From assembly GCF_014639275.1 (NCBI RefSeq), contig NZ_BMFW01000014.1, positions 1 to 64,000 on the forward strand: a stretch of 64,000 nucleotides of DNA, written 5' to 3'. The position numbers and the translations under genes are program-made. The stretch comes from Arthrobacter liuii (GTDB lineage: Bacteria > Actinomycetota > Actinomycetes > Actinomycetales > Micrococcaceae). Shown here piece by piece: positions 38,428 to 48,862 of this stretch (the stretch's first letter is position 1; the number at the start of each line of letters is the position of its first letter). The notes beneath the pieces were generated by a model. The model had not been told where the DNA came from and searched no databases. It was given only the letters and a program-made list of their open reading frames with translations.

Positions 38428-41169
38428 CTACCGCTTCTTCTTCTTTGCAGGACGTTTGGCCGCATCCTGGGCAGCTGCCTTCGCAGGGTTGCCGGAGCGT
38501 CCGCCTCCCGACCGGGTTTCCACCCGGGTCTGGGTTCCACCGCTCTCACTGGGAGCCGTATACTGCAGCTGCGCCGGCCTCTCGGGGGCTTCAAGTCCAG
38601 CGGCGTGAACCTGCGGGTCCACGTGCTCGGTGTGGCCGCCGGCAGCATCCGGCACCACGACGTCCTGGGCCGGGGTTACCTCCACCTCGAGGTTGAAGAG
38701 GAACCCGACGCTTTCCTCCCGGATGGCTTCCATCATGCTTTGGAACATGGCGAAACCTTCGCGTTGGTACTCCACCAGAGGATCGCGCTGTGCCATTGCG
38801 CGCAGGCCAATGCCCTCCTTGAGGTAATCCATCTCGTAGAGGTGTTCCTGCCACTTGCGGCCGATGACGGAAAGGACCACACGGCGCTCGAGCTCCCGCA
38901 TGCTCTCGGAACCGATTACCTCCTCACGGGCCTGGTACACCAAGCGGGCGTCGGAGAGAATTTCCTCCTTCAGCAGTTCCACCGTAACCTTGGACTTGCC
39001 GCCCGCCTCGTCGATGATGTCTTCGGCCGTCACGCTGACAGGGTAAAGCGTCTTGAGGTTTGTCCACAGCTGGTGGAAGTCCCAGTCGTCGCCGTTCCCT
39101 TCTGCGGTTGCGGCGTCAATCAGCGCCGTGATGGTGTCCTCCACGAAGAACTGCACCTTCTCGTGGAGGTCGTCGCCTTCAAGGATGCGCCGGCGGTCAC
39201 TATAGATCGCTTCGCGCTGGCGGTTGAGGACGTCGTCGTACTTCAGGACATTCTTGCGCTGCTCGGCGTTTCGGCCTTCCACCTGTCCCTGGGCGGAGGC
39301 GATGGCCCGCGACACAAGCTTTGATTCCAGCGCGACGTCGTCCGGGACGGAGCTGTTCATCAGCCGTTCCGCGGCTCCCGAGTTGAAGAGCCGCATAAGG
39401 TCATCCGTGAGCGACAGGTAGAACCGGGATTCGCCAGGGTCGCCCTGGCGTCCAGACCGGCCGCGGAGCTGGTTGTCGATGCGGCGTGACTCGTGGCGTT
39501 CGGTGCCCAGGACGTAGAGGCCACCGAAGTCCAGGACTTCCTCGTGTTCATCCTTCACGGACTGTTTGGCTGCTTCGAGCGCCGCGGGCCAGGCGGCTTC
39601 GTACTGTTCGGAGTTTTCCTCCGGATCCAGTCCGCGCTTGGCGAGTTCAGCGACTGCCGTGAACTCGGCATTGCCGCCCAGCATGATGTCAGTGCCGCGG
39701 CCGGCCATGTTGGTGGCCACGGTGACAGCGCCCTTCCGGCCCGCCTGGGCAACGATGGCAGCTTCCCGGGCATGGTTCTTGGCGTTTAGGACCTCGTGGC
39801 GGATGCCTTCCTTGGCGAGCAGCTTGGACAGGTACTCGCTCTTCTCCACGCTGGTGGTGCCCACGAGGACGGGCTGGCCTTTTTCGTGCCGTTCGGCGAT
39901 ATCGCGCACCACGGCGTCGAACTTCACAACCTCGTTCTTGAACACGAGGTCCGACTGGTCGATCCGCTGCATGTCCCGGTTGGTGGGGATGGCCACGACG
40001 CCCAGCTTGTAGGTGCTCATGAACTCGGCGGCCTCGGTCTCGGCGGTACCGGTCATTCCGGAAAGCTTGCCGTACATGCGGAAGTAGTTCTGCAGCGTCA
40101 CGGTGGCCAGGGTCTGGTTTTCCGCCTTGATCTCGACGCTTTCCTTGGCCTCGATCGCCTGGTGCATGCCTTCGTTATAGCGCCGGCCCGCCAGGATGCG
40201 GCCGGTGTGCTCGTCAACGATCAGCACTTCGCCGTCCAGGATGACGTAGTCCTTGTCCCGTTTGAACAGTTCCTTGGCCTTGATGGCATTGTTCAGGAAC
40301 CCGATCAGCGGGGTGTTCGCGGATTCGTACAGGTTGGAGATGCCAAGGTAGTCCTCGACCTTTTCGATCCCGCTCTCCAGCACGCCCACCGTGCGCTTCT
40401 TTTCGTCGACCTCGTAGTCCTTCTCGGGCTGCAGCCGGAGCACCACTTTGGCGAATTCGCTGTACCAGCGGTTGGTGTCCCCCTGCGCCGGGCCGGAGAT
40501 GATCAGCGGGGTGCGCGCCTCATCGATAAGGATGGAGTCAACTTCGTCGACGATGGCAAAGTGATGGCCGCGCTGGACCAGTTCGGTCCGGTCCCAGGCC
40601 ATGTTGTCGCGCAGGTAGTCGAACCCAAACTCGTTGTTGGTTCCGTAAGTGATGTCCGCGGCATACTGCTGGCGGCGCACGGCCGGATCCTGGTTTGCGA
40701 GGATGACGCCGCTGGTCAGGCCAAGGAAGCGGTAGACGCGGCCCATGAGCTCGGACTGGTATTCGGCCAGGTAGTCGTTGACGGTGACCACGTGGACGCC
40801 CTTGCCGGTGAGGGCATTCAGGTAGGCGGGAGCGGTCGCCACCAGGGTCTTGCCTTCACCGGTTTTCATTTCAGCGATGTTGCCCAGGTGCAGCGCGGCG
40901 CCGCCCATCAGCTGGACGTCGAAGTGGCGCATCCCCAAGGTGCGGGAGGAAGCTTCGCGCACGGCGGCGAAGGCCTCCGGAAGCAGGTCGTCGAGCTTTT
41001 CGCCGTCCCCGTGGCGTTCGCGGAGGCGGTCGGTCTCCTCACGCAGCTCGGCGTCGGTAAAGGTCTTGAATGAATCTTCGAGGGCGTTGATTGAATCGGC
41101 ATAGTTCCGCAGCTGCCGGAGTGTTTTCTTGTCACCCGTGCGGAGAATTTTTTCGATAAGTGATGCCAC
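38428..41169 (-). CDS. secA: Preprotein translocase motor ATPase SecA
   Basis: A 913-residue ATPase that drives export through SecYEG. Present in order: Q-motif region, Walker A (MKTGEGKT), the DEAD-box variant VDEVDS, the preprotein-binding region, the second nucleotide-binding fold with [10 protein letters not shown] and NMAGRGTDI, and [13 protein letters not shown]. The C-terminus ends in a lysine-rich tail (PAKKKKR) with no cysteine metal-binding motif. The GTG at 41169 has GGGAG 9 nt upstream; an upstream reading to 41349 is unconserved. Followed upstream by hpf, comF and the mtr genes, as in mycobacteria around secA1. Confidence 0.97.
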   Translation of the reverse strand: MASLIEKILRTGDKKTLRQLRNYADSINALEDSFKTFTDAELREETDRLRERHGDGEKLDDLLPEAFAAVREASSRTLGMRHFDVQLMGGAALHLGNIAEMKTGEGKTLVATAPAYLNALTGKGVHVVTVNDYLAEYQSELMGRVYRFLGLTSGVILANQDPAVRRQQYAADITYGTNNEFGFDYLRDNMAWDRTELVQRGHHFAIVDEVDSILIDEARTPLIISGPAQGDTNRWYSEFAKVVLRLQPEKDYEVDEKKRTVGVLESGIEKVEDYLGISNLYESANTPLIGFLNNAIKAKELFKRDKDYVILDGEVLIVDEHTGRILAGRRYNEGMHQAIEAKESVEIKAENQTLATVTLQNYFRMYGKLSGMTGTAETEAAEFMSTYKLGVVAIPTNRDMQRIDQSDLVFKNEVVKFDAVVRDIAERHEKGQPVLVGTTSVEKSEYLSKLLAKEGIRHEVLNAKNHAREAAIVAQAGRKGAVTVATNMAGRGTDIMLGGNAEFTAVAELAKRGLDPEENSEQYEAAWPAALEAAKQSVKDEHEEVLDFGGLYVLGTERHESRRIDNQLRGRSGRQGDPGESRFYLSLTDDLMRLFNSGAAERLMNSSVPDDVALESKLVSRAIASAQGQVEGRNAEQRKNVLKYDDVLNRQREAIYSDRRRILEGDDLHEKVQFFVEDTITALIDAATAEGNGDDWDFHQLWTNLKTLYPVSVTAEDIIDEAGGKSKVTVELLKEEILSDARLVYQAREEVIGSESMRELERRVVLSVIGRKWQEHLYEMDYLKEGIGLRAMAQRDPLVEYQREGFAMFQSMMEAIREESVGFLFNLEVEVTPAQDVVVPDAAGGHTEHVDPQVHAAGLEAPERPAQLQYTAPSESGGTQTRVETRSGGGRSGNPAKAAAQDAAKRPAKKKKR

Positions 41170-41212
41170 GTGAAGATGCTCCCAGTCTGAACCGCCGAAT
41201 TCTGGCGTGTTC

Positions 41213-41218
41213 AGTCTA
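41213..41218 (-). promoter_or_regulatory. Candidate -10 element of secA
   Basis: On the minus strand this reads TAGACT, a good actinobacterial -10, 44 nt upstream of the secA GTG. The upstream CAACGG at a 16-nt spacing is only a weak -35. Confidence 0.4.
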
Positions 41219-41267
41219 CGGGAGAGACACGCGGCCGTTGCCCCTTTTCCCTGAGAGCGGATCCTCC

Positions 41268-42479
41268 TCAAAGGCGTGACAGCTCCCGCCCCAGCCCCGC
41301 AGCGAGGTCCCCTGCCGGCCCCACTTCCACATCTGGCAGGCCCAGCCATTGGCCCATCAGCTTCAGCTCGGAAGCGAGTTCGACCGCGGTATCCGCCGGT
41401 GCGTCCGGCTCGGCAAAGGCGGATCTCACCAGCAGCCGGCCACCGGTCCGGTCCGCCTTCAAGTCAACGCGGGCAACGATCCTGTCCCGCAGCAGGAAAG
41501 GCAGGACGTAGTAGCCGTAACGCCGTTTAGGCTCCGGGGTGTAGATCTCGATCCTGTAGTGGAAGCCGAACAGTTCCCACAGGCGCCGGCGTTCAAAGAC
41601 CAGGGAATCGAACGGGCTCAACAGCGCTCGGCCGGTGGCACGCCGTGGGAGTGCCGCTTCGACGTGCCGGAAGACCTCCCGCCCCCATCCCGACACACTG
41701 ACGGGTTCCAACCTGCCTTGCTCCACCAGGTGCTCAACGGCCAGCGCAGTTGCCTTGACGGGAGTCCGGAAGTAGTCGGCGAAGCAGCGGATGCTTCCAA
41801 TCCCGTGCGCCTGGGCGGCCGCGTCTGTCAGCCGGTGGAGCGCAGTTGTGGAATCCATTTCCCGTCCCGCCGGGGCCGGGTACGGGAGCACCTTGGAGGT
41901 CAGCGTGTACCTGCGCTCGAATTGGCCGGTCCTAGAGGCCGCCGACACCAGCCCTTCTTCGAAGAGGTGTTCCAGGACCCGTTTCACGGCGTTCCAGTTC
42001 CACCCCCAGTTGGCCGTCTGCTTTTCCTCGACATGGCCAAGCCGGGCAGTGAGCTCCGTGGCCGTCATCGGCCTGGCCCGGGCGAGGACCGCCAGGATCC
42101 TGGCCGCCACGTCATTGCGCAGTTCGGGGTCCAGTCGGGAAGCGCCCACCCAGGCCCGCTTTTGCCACAGAAGCAGGTCCTGGTAATGCTCGGGCCGGAT
42201 GTAGCTGGCTTCGTGCGCCCAGTACTCCAGCATGCGGCGGGGGTGGCTGCCGGACATGCGCTGCAGGATGTCCCGGTCGTAATCGCCAAGGCGTGAATAG
42301 AAGGGCAGGAAGTGGCTTCGGACCAGGACGTTCACGGAATCGATCTGGACGAGCTGGAGACGGGCAAAAGTACGGCCCACCGCCCGTGCTGTCACGGGGC
42401 CGGTGGGCCGTCCTTTGTGGAGTCCCTGCGCTGCCAGTGCGACCCGCCGTGCCTGGTCGAGGCTCAGCGTTGCCGGCAA
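41268..42479 (-). CDS. YcaQ-like winged-helix protein (crosslink-repair glycosylase family)
   Basis: A 403-residue protein of the HTH_42/YcaQ family. The [21 protein letters not shown] segment near residue 48 and [10 protein letters not shown] near 85 are typical and correspond to the catalytic QxD and WxHxAS regions of AlkZ/YcaQ-type DNA glycosylases. Members unhook interstrand crosslinks or excise alkylated bases. The start is TTG with AGAGGA 6 nt upstream. Substrate is unknown; the motif match supports a repair role. It lies upstream of secA on the same strand. Confidence 0.85.
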   Translation of the reverse strand: MPATLSLDQARRVALAAQGLHKGRPTGPVTARAVGRTFARLQLVQIDSVNVLVRSHFLPFYSRLGDYDRDILQRMSGSHPRRMLEYWAHEASYIRPEHYQDLLLWQKRAWVGASRLDPELRNDVAARILAVLARARPMTATELTARLGHVEEKQTANWGWNWNAVKRVLEHLFEEGLVSAASRTGQFERRYTLTSKVLPYPAPAGREMDSTTALHRLTDAAAQAHGIGSIRCFADYFRTPVKATALAVEHLVEQGRLEPVSVSGWGREVFRHVEAALPRRATGRALLSPFDSLVFERRRLWELFGFHYRIEIYTPEPKRRYGYYVLPFLLRDRIVARVDLKADRTGGRLLVRSAFAEPDAPADTAVELASELKLMGQWLGLPDVEVGPAGDLAAGLGRELSRL

Positions 42480-42512
42480 GTCAGTCCTCTCAGGTGTTGG
42501 TTTGTTCCTGCT

Positions 42513-43238
42513 CTAGGCGTTGGCGGCCGCGTCGTCGGAGCGGTAGGCAAGAACTTTCTCCTCCACGACGGTGTCCCCCGGCTCGCATTCGTGGTCCAGG
42601 GTGATGACGCCGTAGGTCCAGCCGCGGCGGCGATAGACGACGGACGGCGTGTTGGTCGCCTTGTCCACGAAGAGGTAGAAGTCGTGTCCGACGAGCTCCA
42701 TATTGTCTACGGCATCGTCGAGGGAGAGGGACGCAGCGGGAAAGACCTTGCGCCGGATCAGCACCGGCGACTTTCCGGCCGGGATGTCGTTGTCCACATC
42801 GTAAGGCGATTTTTCTTCCGGGGCCTGCGCGCTTTCGCTGCGGTGGTTGGCCTCAAGGTACAGCGGTTCGTGGGCGCTGGCTGGTTCGAGTGAGGCAGTC
42901 GCCTCGCGGACAGCCTTGGGCGTGTGGCGTCCGTGGTGGACCTTCTTGCGGTCCTTGGCCCGCCGGAGCCGTTCAAGCAGTTTGTTGTAAGCGAGGTCAA
43001 AGGCGGCAAATTTGTCTGCGGCGCTCGCTTCGGCACGGATTACGGGTCCCCGGCCCAGGACGGTCACCTCAACTGTCAACTGGTCGCCGGTTTGCCGGGC
43101 ATTGGTCTCCTTGGAGACTTTGGCGTCAACCCGCTGGACCTTGTCGCCCAGCGATTCGATCTTTGCGATCTTCTCCCCGGCGTATTCGCGGAACCGGTCT
43201 GAAACTGTCAGATTTCGTCCGCTGATCATAAACTCCAT
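42513..43238 (-). CDS. hpf: Ribosome hibernation-promoting factor, long form
   Basis: A 241-residue protein. An N-terminal S30AE domain (about 1-105; ISGRNLTVSDRFREYAGEKI) binds the 30S subunit. A lysine-rich linker (KDRKKVHHGRH) and a C-terminal dimerisation domain (about 170-230) follow, which allow formation of 100S ribosomes. The ATG at 43238 has GGAGG 5 nt upstream; the longer reading to 43277 lacks support. The same gene lies between secA1 and comF in mycobacteria (Rv3241c). Confidence 0.93.
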   Translation of the reverse strand: MEFMISGRNLTVSDRFREYAGEKIAKIESLGDKVQRVDAKVSKETNARQTGDQLTVEVTVLGRGPVIRAEASAADKFAAFDLAYNKLLERLRRAKDRKKVHHGRHTPKAVREATASLEPASAHEPLYLEANHRSESAQAPEEKSPYDVDNDIPAGKSPVLIRRKVFPAASLSLDDAVDNMELVGHDFYLFVDKATNTPSVVYRRRGWTYGVITLDHECEPGDTVVEEKVLAYRSDDAAANA

Positions 43239-43382
43239 GGTGCCCTCCAAATGACTTCGGTGACACGACGGCGGCACTTCCCTGGGCCGGGCTGTCTGAC
43301 AGTCGAGCCCCTCTCCGAGCCGCCATCGAAAGGTACATTCTGTTCTTGGTACCCACCACCGACGTTAGTTCATAGCCACCTG

Positions 43383-44270
43383 TTATTCATCCTTTCCCGG
43401 TTTATTTTTTTCTAAGTCATGATCACTTCCATGAGTTGGAGAGGCGGGGGCTCCGGGGCCCCCGGCAGCGGGTGGGCGTGTCGCCGCAAGCACGACGGCG
43501 CCCCTCACCTGGGCGCCGGCCAGGTGCAGTGCACGGGCTGCCTCCCCAATGGTGTAGCCGGTTGTCAGGACGTCGTCAATGATGATGCAGGCCCGGCCTG
43601 CGACCTTTGCCCGGGCCCCGGATTTGACCTGCATGGATCCCCGGACGCGCTGAGAGCGGGCTCCCCTGCCCAGGCCTTTCTGGCCACCCGGGCCGTTGTG
43701 CCCCAGCAGCGGGCCGGGCGCGGAAGTCTTGGCCAGAACATCCGCAACCGTGAGGCCCTGAAGCTGCGGTGCCGCCTCTTTCAGGAGCACGTGGACCGGG
43801 CTGAACCCCCGGTTCACGTAGGCCGCTGTGCTGGTTGGTACCGGGATCAGCAGGATCCCGGTACCCTCATGGGCTGCTGCCCTGACAGCTGCCCCCAGTG
43901 CGCGGCCCAGGCTCCTGCCGAGCTGATGCTGGCCGTGTCGCTTGAACGACAACAAGCCCTGCGCCAGCTCGTCGCGGTACACCCCGGCTGCCACAACGGG
44001 CAGCATGACGGTTCCGGCCACATCCATCAGGGCCGGGGCTCCGCTTTCCGCCCTGAAGGGTCGCCTGGTGAGGTGGCGGATGCGGCTGCCGCAGGATGGG
44101 CACAGGGTCCGGTCTTCCGCTCCGCAGCAGATGCAATCCACCGGCACCGCCAAGGCGAGAAGGTCGCCCGCGGCGCCGGCCAACCAGTCAATAAGGCGCA
44201 GGAGGGCGGCGGCGTGTTCAGCCCGATGCAGCGCCGCCCGGGGCGGGGGCGGTTGAAGATCCGGGTCCAT
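43383..44270 (-). CDS. comF: ComF-family phosphoribosyltransferase-like protein
   Basis: A 295-residue protein with an N-terminal zinc ribbon (CICC and CPSC) and a C-terminal PRTase domain holding the PRPP loop CIIIDDVLTTGYTI. ComF proteins take part in DNA uptake in competent bacteria, but in most actinobacteria the function is unproved. Start chosen at the ATG 44270 with GGGAG 9 nt upstream; readings to 44360 add low-complexity residues. Located between hpf and lpqB as in mycobacteria. Confidence 0.85.
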   Translation of the reverse strand: MDPDLQPPPPRAALHRAEHAAALLRLIDWLAGAAGDLLALAVPVDCICCGAEDRTLCPSCGSRIRHLTRRPFRAESGAPALMDVAGTVMLPVVAAGVYRDELAQGLLSFKRHGQHQLGRSLGRALGAAVRAAAHEGTGILLIPVPTSTAAYVNRGFSPVHVLLKEAAPQLQGLTVADVLAKTSAPGPLLGHNGPGGQKGLGRGARSQRVRGSMQVKSGARAKVAGRACIIIDDVLTTGYTIGEAARALHLAGAQVRGAVVLAATRPPAAGGPGAPASPTHGSDHDLEKNKPGKDE

Positions 44271-44376
44271 TCCCCGGCTCTCCCGATGGCCCCAACCACC
44301 AGCAGCGTTTCCGTGTGATAAACCTTTCACAGTCCCACTATCACTCAGCCCCGGCGGCACCTGCAGGTCGGATCGG

Positions 44377-44392
44377 GGCTATGTGGATAGCC
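44377..44392 (-). terminator. Weak hairpin after lpqB
   Basis: A 6-bp stem (44377-44382 with 44387-44392, loop GTGG) lies 5 nt past the lpqB stop. The stem is short and no U-tract follows, so it is only a possible terminator. Confidence 0.3.
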
Positions 44393-44396
44393 GGGG

Positions 44397-46112
44397 TCAG
44401 CCCGGGAACGCAGGATCGATGGGGCCCTTGATTTGGGGGGACCAGCCGTTGCCGAGTCGCTGGAAGATGCCCTCGCCCGACTGGACGTAGATGTCGTCCG
44501 CACCATTTCCGGCGCTGATGGCGACCAGGCCCGGCCAGGGAGCCAACTGCTGCGGTTGCCCGGATGTGAGGGACAGCAGTTCCGGCGTGACATTCGCAGC
44601 GGCCGCCCCCTTCATGACGGCAACGGTGGTGCCGTTCACCCAGACCCCCTGATCGGGATCGCCCGCAGTCACCAGGGTGATGGGCGGGGTCAGTTCGCGC
44701 GGCGTGCCGTCACCGGCACGGATGACACCCGTCACCTGTACCTTGGACTTCCCGTTCTGTTCGGATATGACCAGGGCGCGCACACCGTCGCGTGAAATGC
44801 GGAATTCCTTCACCGTGCGCCCGGCCAGCCACGCGGGTGCCAGGTTCACGGACGGGACAGGTGCGCCCTCCGCCACCCCTGTGGGGTGGAACGCCGCCAC
44901 TTCGGTGGAACCGGTGGCACCGGGCCCGGCCGTCCACACCCAGTCGTTGGCACTGAAGGAGGGCCCGCTGAGGGTGCTTCTGGTGGTCAGGGCGCGGGCG
45001 GGCTGCCCGGGACTGATGCTGTACAGGGTGGTACGGCCCTCATTGAGGAACGCGGCAGTCTGCGACACCGGCGATTCCGCGGGGTACCGGGGGTTGAGCG
45101 CGGAGACCGACTGCATATCCGGCAGCGGGGAGACGCGGTTGTTTTCATAGCGCACCAGTTCGTTGCCGCTGACGGCGATCTGGCGCGACGGCACGGTTTT
45201 GTCCAACACCGGAGGAAGAACGGACCCGTTGTCCTCCACCCGGACCAGGTCCTGGTTGGCGCGCAGTTCAACATTGACCACATCCGGCTGGCTGCGGAAT
45301 GTCAGGGTCAGCTGCATCTGCATGCGGAGCCGGTCCTCCGAGGATGTTTCGGTCAGCTCCTTTGCCGTCAGATCCACCTGCGCGGCCCCGGATACCACCG
45401 GCACGGATTCGCGGGCCAGCTTGATCCCGGAGGGGAAAGCGCTGACGACGGCGCCGCGCAGGTAGGGAGCGGGGCCGGCCAGCAGCGCGCTGGTCATGGC
45501 TTTGACGGTCTTGTTCTTCAGGAACCACCGGACGTCGGGGATGGCGTACGTGAAGGTGGGGTCGTAGAAGTAGATGGGGTAGGCGCCGTAGATTACCTTG
45601 AACGTTTCCTCCGCGATGGCGGTCCCGTCCGGGATGGCGGAGATCCTCCACTCCCCGTCCACCTGAGTCAGGGTAACGGGAATCCGTTCCACTGTTCCCG
45701 GTGGCGACTGGGTGGCGATGCCGTCCGCGTCCACGGTGTAGGAGACATCCAGCTCATAGTTGAAGACGTTGTCTGTGCCGGTGGGGACAACACGGGCCTC
45801 CCTGTACACCAGAGAGCGCTTGTCCGGTTTCCAGGACACGGCCGATGCCTGCGTCAGGTACTGGCGGGCCACCGCGTAGTCGTCTTCATAGCCGCTGCCT
45901 GCCCGGTAGAAGTAATCGATGATGGTCTCAGGTGACGCACCTGGCTGCGGTGCTGCCGGAAGAAACACGGGTGCGCTGACGTTGCCGGCGCTGCTTTCGC
46001 TGCTTTTGCCCACCGGGCCGGATGTGGGGATCCGGGCGCAGCCCGACAGGAAGACGATCAGCAGTGCAAGCAGTGCCGCGGGGTACTTGGCGTGGCGCAC
46101 ATCGGCCCTCAT
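44397..46112 (-). CDS. lpqB: Lipoprotein LpqB (MtrAB partner)
   Basis: A 571-residue lipoprotein. The signal peptide is residues 1-24, with the lipobox L22-S-G-C25. A GerMN-like domain is followed by a beta-propeller-like C-terminal region. LpqB modulates the MtrB sensor kinase in actinobacteria. The ATG at 46112 overlaps the mtrB stop (ATGA) and has GAGGAG 5 nt upstream. A longer frame to 46328 runs inside mtrB and is rejected. Confidence 0.95.
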   Translation of the reverse strand: MRADVRHAKYPAALLALLIVFLSGCARIPTSGPVGKSSESSAGNVSAPVFLPAAPQPGASPETIIDYFYRAGSGYEDDYAVARQYLTQASAVSWKPDKRSLVYREARVVPTGTDNVFNYELDVSYTVDADGIATQSPPGTVERIPVTLTQVDGEWRISAIPDGTAIAEETFKVIYGAYPIYFYDPTFTYAIPDVRWFLKNKTVKAMTSALLAGPAPYLRGAVVSAFPSGIKLARESVPVVSGAAQVDLTAKELTETSSEDRLRMQMQLTLTFRSQPDVVNVELRANQDLVRVEDNGSVLPPVLDKTVPSRQIAVSGNELVRYENNRVSPLPDMQSVSALNPRYPAESPVSQTAAFLNEGRTTLYSISPGQPARALTTRSTLSGPSFSANDWVWTAGPGATGSTEVAAFHPTGVAEGAPVPSVNLAPAWLAGRTVKEFRISRDGVRALVISEQNGKSKVQVTGVIRAGDGTPRELTPPITLVTAGDPDQGVWVNGTTVAVMKGAAAANVTPELLSLTSGQPQQLAPWPGLVAISAGNGADDIYVQSGEGIFQRLGNGWSPQIKGPIDPAFPG

Positions 46113-48040
46113 GGTTTCTCCTCGGGCGCACGCACCGGAGCAGGCTTGGCCGCACCAGTCTCCAGCAGCAGCATGTTTTTGTGGTCCTGTTCTGCCGGAA
46201 TGCTCCCCGGGGCCCCCTGGATGGTGGAATCCTTGGGTTCCAGCTGCACGGGCGAGTCCGTGATTTCGCCATCCTTGCGCAACGGAAGGGTCAGGCGAAA
46301 GTTGGCGCCGTCGCCTTTCCTGCCCCACGCCTGCAGCCAGCCGTGGTGCAGCTTTGTATCCTCCATGGCGATGGACAGCCCCAGGCCGCTGCCTCCCGTG
46401 GTGCGTGCGCGGGCAGGATCGGCGCGCCAGAACCTGTCAAAGACACGGGCAGCCTGTGCCTGGTCCATTCCAATCCCGTGGTCCCGGACAGCAACGCCCG
46501 CGGCCGTTCCATTTGCCGCGACCGTGACCGTCACCGGTTTGCCCTCACCGTGCTCCACTGCGTTCAGGATCAGGTTCCGCAGAATCCTGTCAATCCTCCG
46601 GGCATCCATTTCCACGATCAGGGCACCTTCCGGGGCCGTGTAAATGATCTCGGAGCCGTACTCCGCGGCCACCGGCGCCGCACCTTCGATGGCGTGGGCG
46701 ATCACCTGGAGGAGGTCCTCGGGCTCTGCATCCAGCACTGCCACGCCTGCATCGAACCGGCTAATTTCGAGCAGGTCGGAGAGGAGGGACTGGAACCGCT
46801 CCACCTGGTTGTACAGCAGCTCTGCAGACCGCTTGTTGATGGGGTCGAAGTCGTCACGGGCCTCATACAGCACCTCTGCTGCCATGCGGACCGTGGTCAG
46901 CGGCGTCCGCAGCTCGTGCGAGACGTCGGAGACAAAGCGTTGCTGCATCTGCGAGAGCGTGGCCAGTTTGGTGATCTGCTCCTGGAGGCTGGCGGCCATG
47001 TGGTTGAAGGAGGCGCCAAGGCGGGCCACTTCGTCCTCACCCCTTACCACCATGCGTTCCTGCAGCTGCCCGGCCGCCAGCTTCTCCGACACCATGGCGG
47101 CGTGGCTCACCGGGCTCACCACGTTGCGGGTCACGTACCAGGCCACGGCACCGATCAGGAGGACCAGCACTGCGCCGCCCGCCCACAGGACACTCTGGAT
47201 CTCATTCAGCGTCTGCTGCGCTGAGTTCAGGTCATAGATCAGGTACAGCTCGTAGACGGTGCCGTTGAAGGTCACTTTGTTTCCGACGGCGATACCCGGC
47301 CGGTCCTCGGTGCCTACGGGAATAACGGTGGAGGCCCAGTACTGGTCCTTCCCCGACTGCTGGACGGCCTTGCGCAGCTCAGGGGGAATGACACTGACCG
47401 TCAACTGGTCGGAGGCCCGCGATTCCACCCAGCGGTTCCGGGGCTTGGTCTGCTCCGGCATGGCCTCGAAGACATAACGGCGCTGGATCACGGAGCCGCG
47501 GCCCTCCACCGCGTTCAGGGTGTCGTAGACCAGGGTGATGACGCTGGACTGGTCGGTGACCTGGGCGCCGTCGAACGTCTCCTGGACCTGCTTGACGTTG
47601 TAGCGGGTCTCCGACTCCGCCTGCGTCAGCCGCTCCTGGAACAGGTTGTGGGCTATCTGGTTGGACAGGTAGGCGCCGACGACAGCGAACGAGGTGACGG
47701 CAAGCATCAAAGTGGTGAGGACGGTACGGAACTGCAGGGACCGTCGCCAGCGCTGCTGCAGCGCCCGGCCAAGGTACCTCAGGCCCGGAAGGAACCGGCG
47801 GACACCCGTCCGGACGAGCCTGGCCACGCGCAACGCCACGATCAGGGCACGCCGCTGCCAGATCCGTGCCCGGAAAGCCATGTGCCGAAGACCGGGAGTC
47901 GCAGGGTTGCCAGTACCGGACCCGCCCTGGGCGGTGCTGTCCTGGCTCAGGCTGGTTTCCGCGGTGTGCGGGGTTGCGCGCTGATCCGGTTCACCGTCCT
48001 GCGCGGCGGGTTCAGACCCCTGCTTTGTAGCCGACACCAC
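46109..48040 (-). CDS. mtrB: Sensor histidine kinase MtrB
   Basis: A 643-residue membrane kinase. A basic cytoplasmic N-terminus is followed by TM1 (about 106-126), an extracytoplasmic sensor domain (127-284), TM2 (about 285-303) and a HAMP domain (304-356). The HisKA domain carries H375 in SHELRTP, and the HATPase domain has [10 protein letters not shown] and DHGIGMD. It phosphorylates MtrA and controls cell-wall and division genes. The GTG start overlaps mtrA by 29 nt. Confidence 0.95.
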   Translation of the reverse strand: MVSATKQGSEPAAQDGEPDQRATPHTAETSLSQDSTAQGGSGTGNPATPGLRHMAFRARIWQRRALIVALRVARLVRTGVRRFLPGLRYLGRALQQRWRRSLQFRTVLTTLMLAVTSFAVVGAYLSNQIAHNLFQERLTQAESETRYNVKQVQETFDGAQVTDQSSVITLVYDTLNAVEGRGSVIQRRYVFEAMPEQTKPRNRWVESRASDQLTVSVIPPELRKAVQQSGKDQYWASTVIPVGTEDRPGIAVGNKVTFNGTVYELYLIYDLNSAQQTLNEIQSVLWAGGAVLVLLIGAVAWYVTRNVVSPVSHAAMVSEKLAAGQLQERMVVRGEDEVARLGASFNHMAASLQEQITKLATLSQMQQRFVSDVSHELRTPLTTVRMAAEVLYEARDDFDPINKRSAELLYNQVERFQSLLSDLLEISRFDAGVAVLDAEPEDLLQVIAHAIEGAAPVAAEYGSEIIYTAPEGALIVEMDARRIDRILRNLILNAVEHGEGKPVTVTVAANGTAAGVAVRDHGIGMDQAQAARVFDRFWRADPARARTTGGSGLGLSIAMEDTKLHHGWLQAWGRKGDGANFRLTLPLRKDGEITDSPVQLEPKDSTIQGAPGSIPAEQDHKNMLLLETGAAKPAPVRAPEEKP

Positions 48041-48686
48041 GCACCGTCAATACAACTTCCGGAGCTTCCGGGTCCTGCTCGATCTTGGACCGCAGGCGCT
48101 GGACGTGGACGTTGACCAGACGGGTGTCGGCGGCGTGGCGGTAGCCCCAGACCTGCTCCAGCAGCAGTTCCCGGGTGAAAACCTGCCACGGCTTGCGCGC
48201 CAGCGCCACCAGCAGGTCGAACTCCAGCGGTGTCAGGGAGATCCGCTCACTGCCCCTGCTGACGGTGTGCCCGGCGACGTCGATGGTGATGTCAGCGATG
48301 CGAAGGGTTTCGGGGGCCTTCTGGTCCCCGGGACGAAGGCGGGCGCGGACGCGTGCAACAAGTTCGGCAGGCTTGAACGGTTTTGGCACATAGTCGTCGG
48401 CACCGGATTCCAGTCCGCGGACCACGTCGGAGGTATCGGACTTGGCAGTCAGCATGACGATGGGCACGTCGGACTCGCCGCGGACCTGCCGGCAGACCTC
48501 GATGCCATCCATGCCGGGAAGCATGAGGTCGAGCAGGACCAGATCCGGGCGCGATGACCGGAAAACGTCGAGGGCCTGGGCGCCATCGGCACAAAAGACC
48601 GGCTCGAAGCCGTCATTACGGAGGACAATTCCAATCATCTCGGCCAGCGCTTCGTCATCATCTACCACCAGAATGCGTGCCTTCAT
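48012..48686 (-). CDS. mtrA: Response regulator MtrA
   Basis: A 224-residue OmpR/PhoB-type regulator. The receiver domain has acidic pocket D9-D11 and phosphoacceptor D53 in LLDLMLPG. The C-terminal winged helix ends in DTRLVNVHVQRLRSKIE. The ATG at 48686 with AAGGGAA 9 nt upstream is chosen over the reading to 48740. First gene of mtrA-mtrB-lpqB. Confidence 0.96.
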   Translation of the reverse strand: MKARILVVDDDEALAEMIGIVLRNDGFEPVFCADGAQALDVFRSSRPDLVLLDLMLPGMDGIEVCRQVRGESDVPIVMLTAKSDTSDVVRGLESGADDYVPKPFKPAELVARVRARLRPGDQKAPETLRIADITIDVAGHTVSRGSERISLTPLEFDLLVALARKPWQVFTRELLLEQVWGYRHAADTRLVNVHVQRLRSKIEQDPEAPEVVLTVRGVGYKAGV

Positions 48687-48769
48687 AGCTATATATTCCC
48701 TTATCGGGATGGGTTTGTCCTGTTGAGCGGCTTCCGGCATGGCGGGCCACTAGGCCGTCCGACGCCGGA

Positions 48770-48777
48770 ACTATAGT
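48770..48777. promoter_or_regulatory. Palindromic ACTATAGT, possible divergent -10
   Basis: TATAGT reads as a good -10 on both strands because ACTATAGT is self-complementary. It lies between divergent mtrA and the GPDP-membrane operon. No convincing -35 is seen on either side. Confidence 0.3.
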
Positions 48778-48862
48778 CTTGGGGTCATGTCCTGCGTTGC
48801 CAGTGCGCGCTTTTTGGCGAACGGCGCGCGGGGCAGGCGGACTGATATGGGGGAGGAAATCA

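Noticed and set aside
39796-41073. A 425-codon plus-strand frame opposite secA
   Set aside because: Antisense shadow of secA with no recognisable domain or ribosome site.
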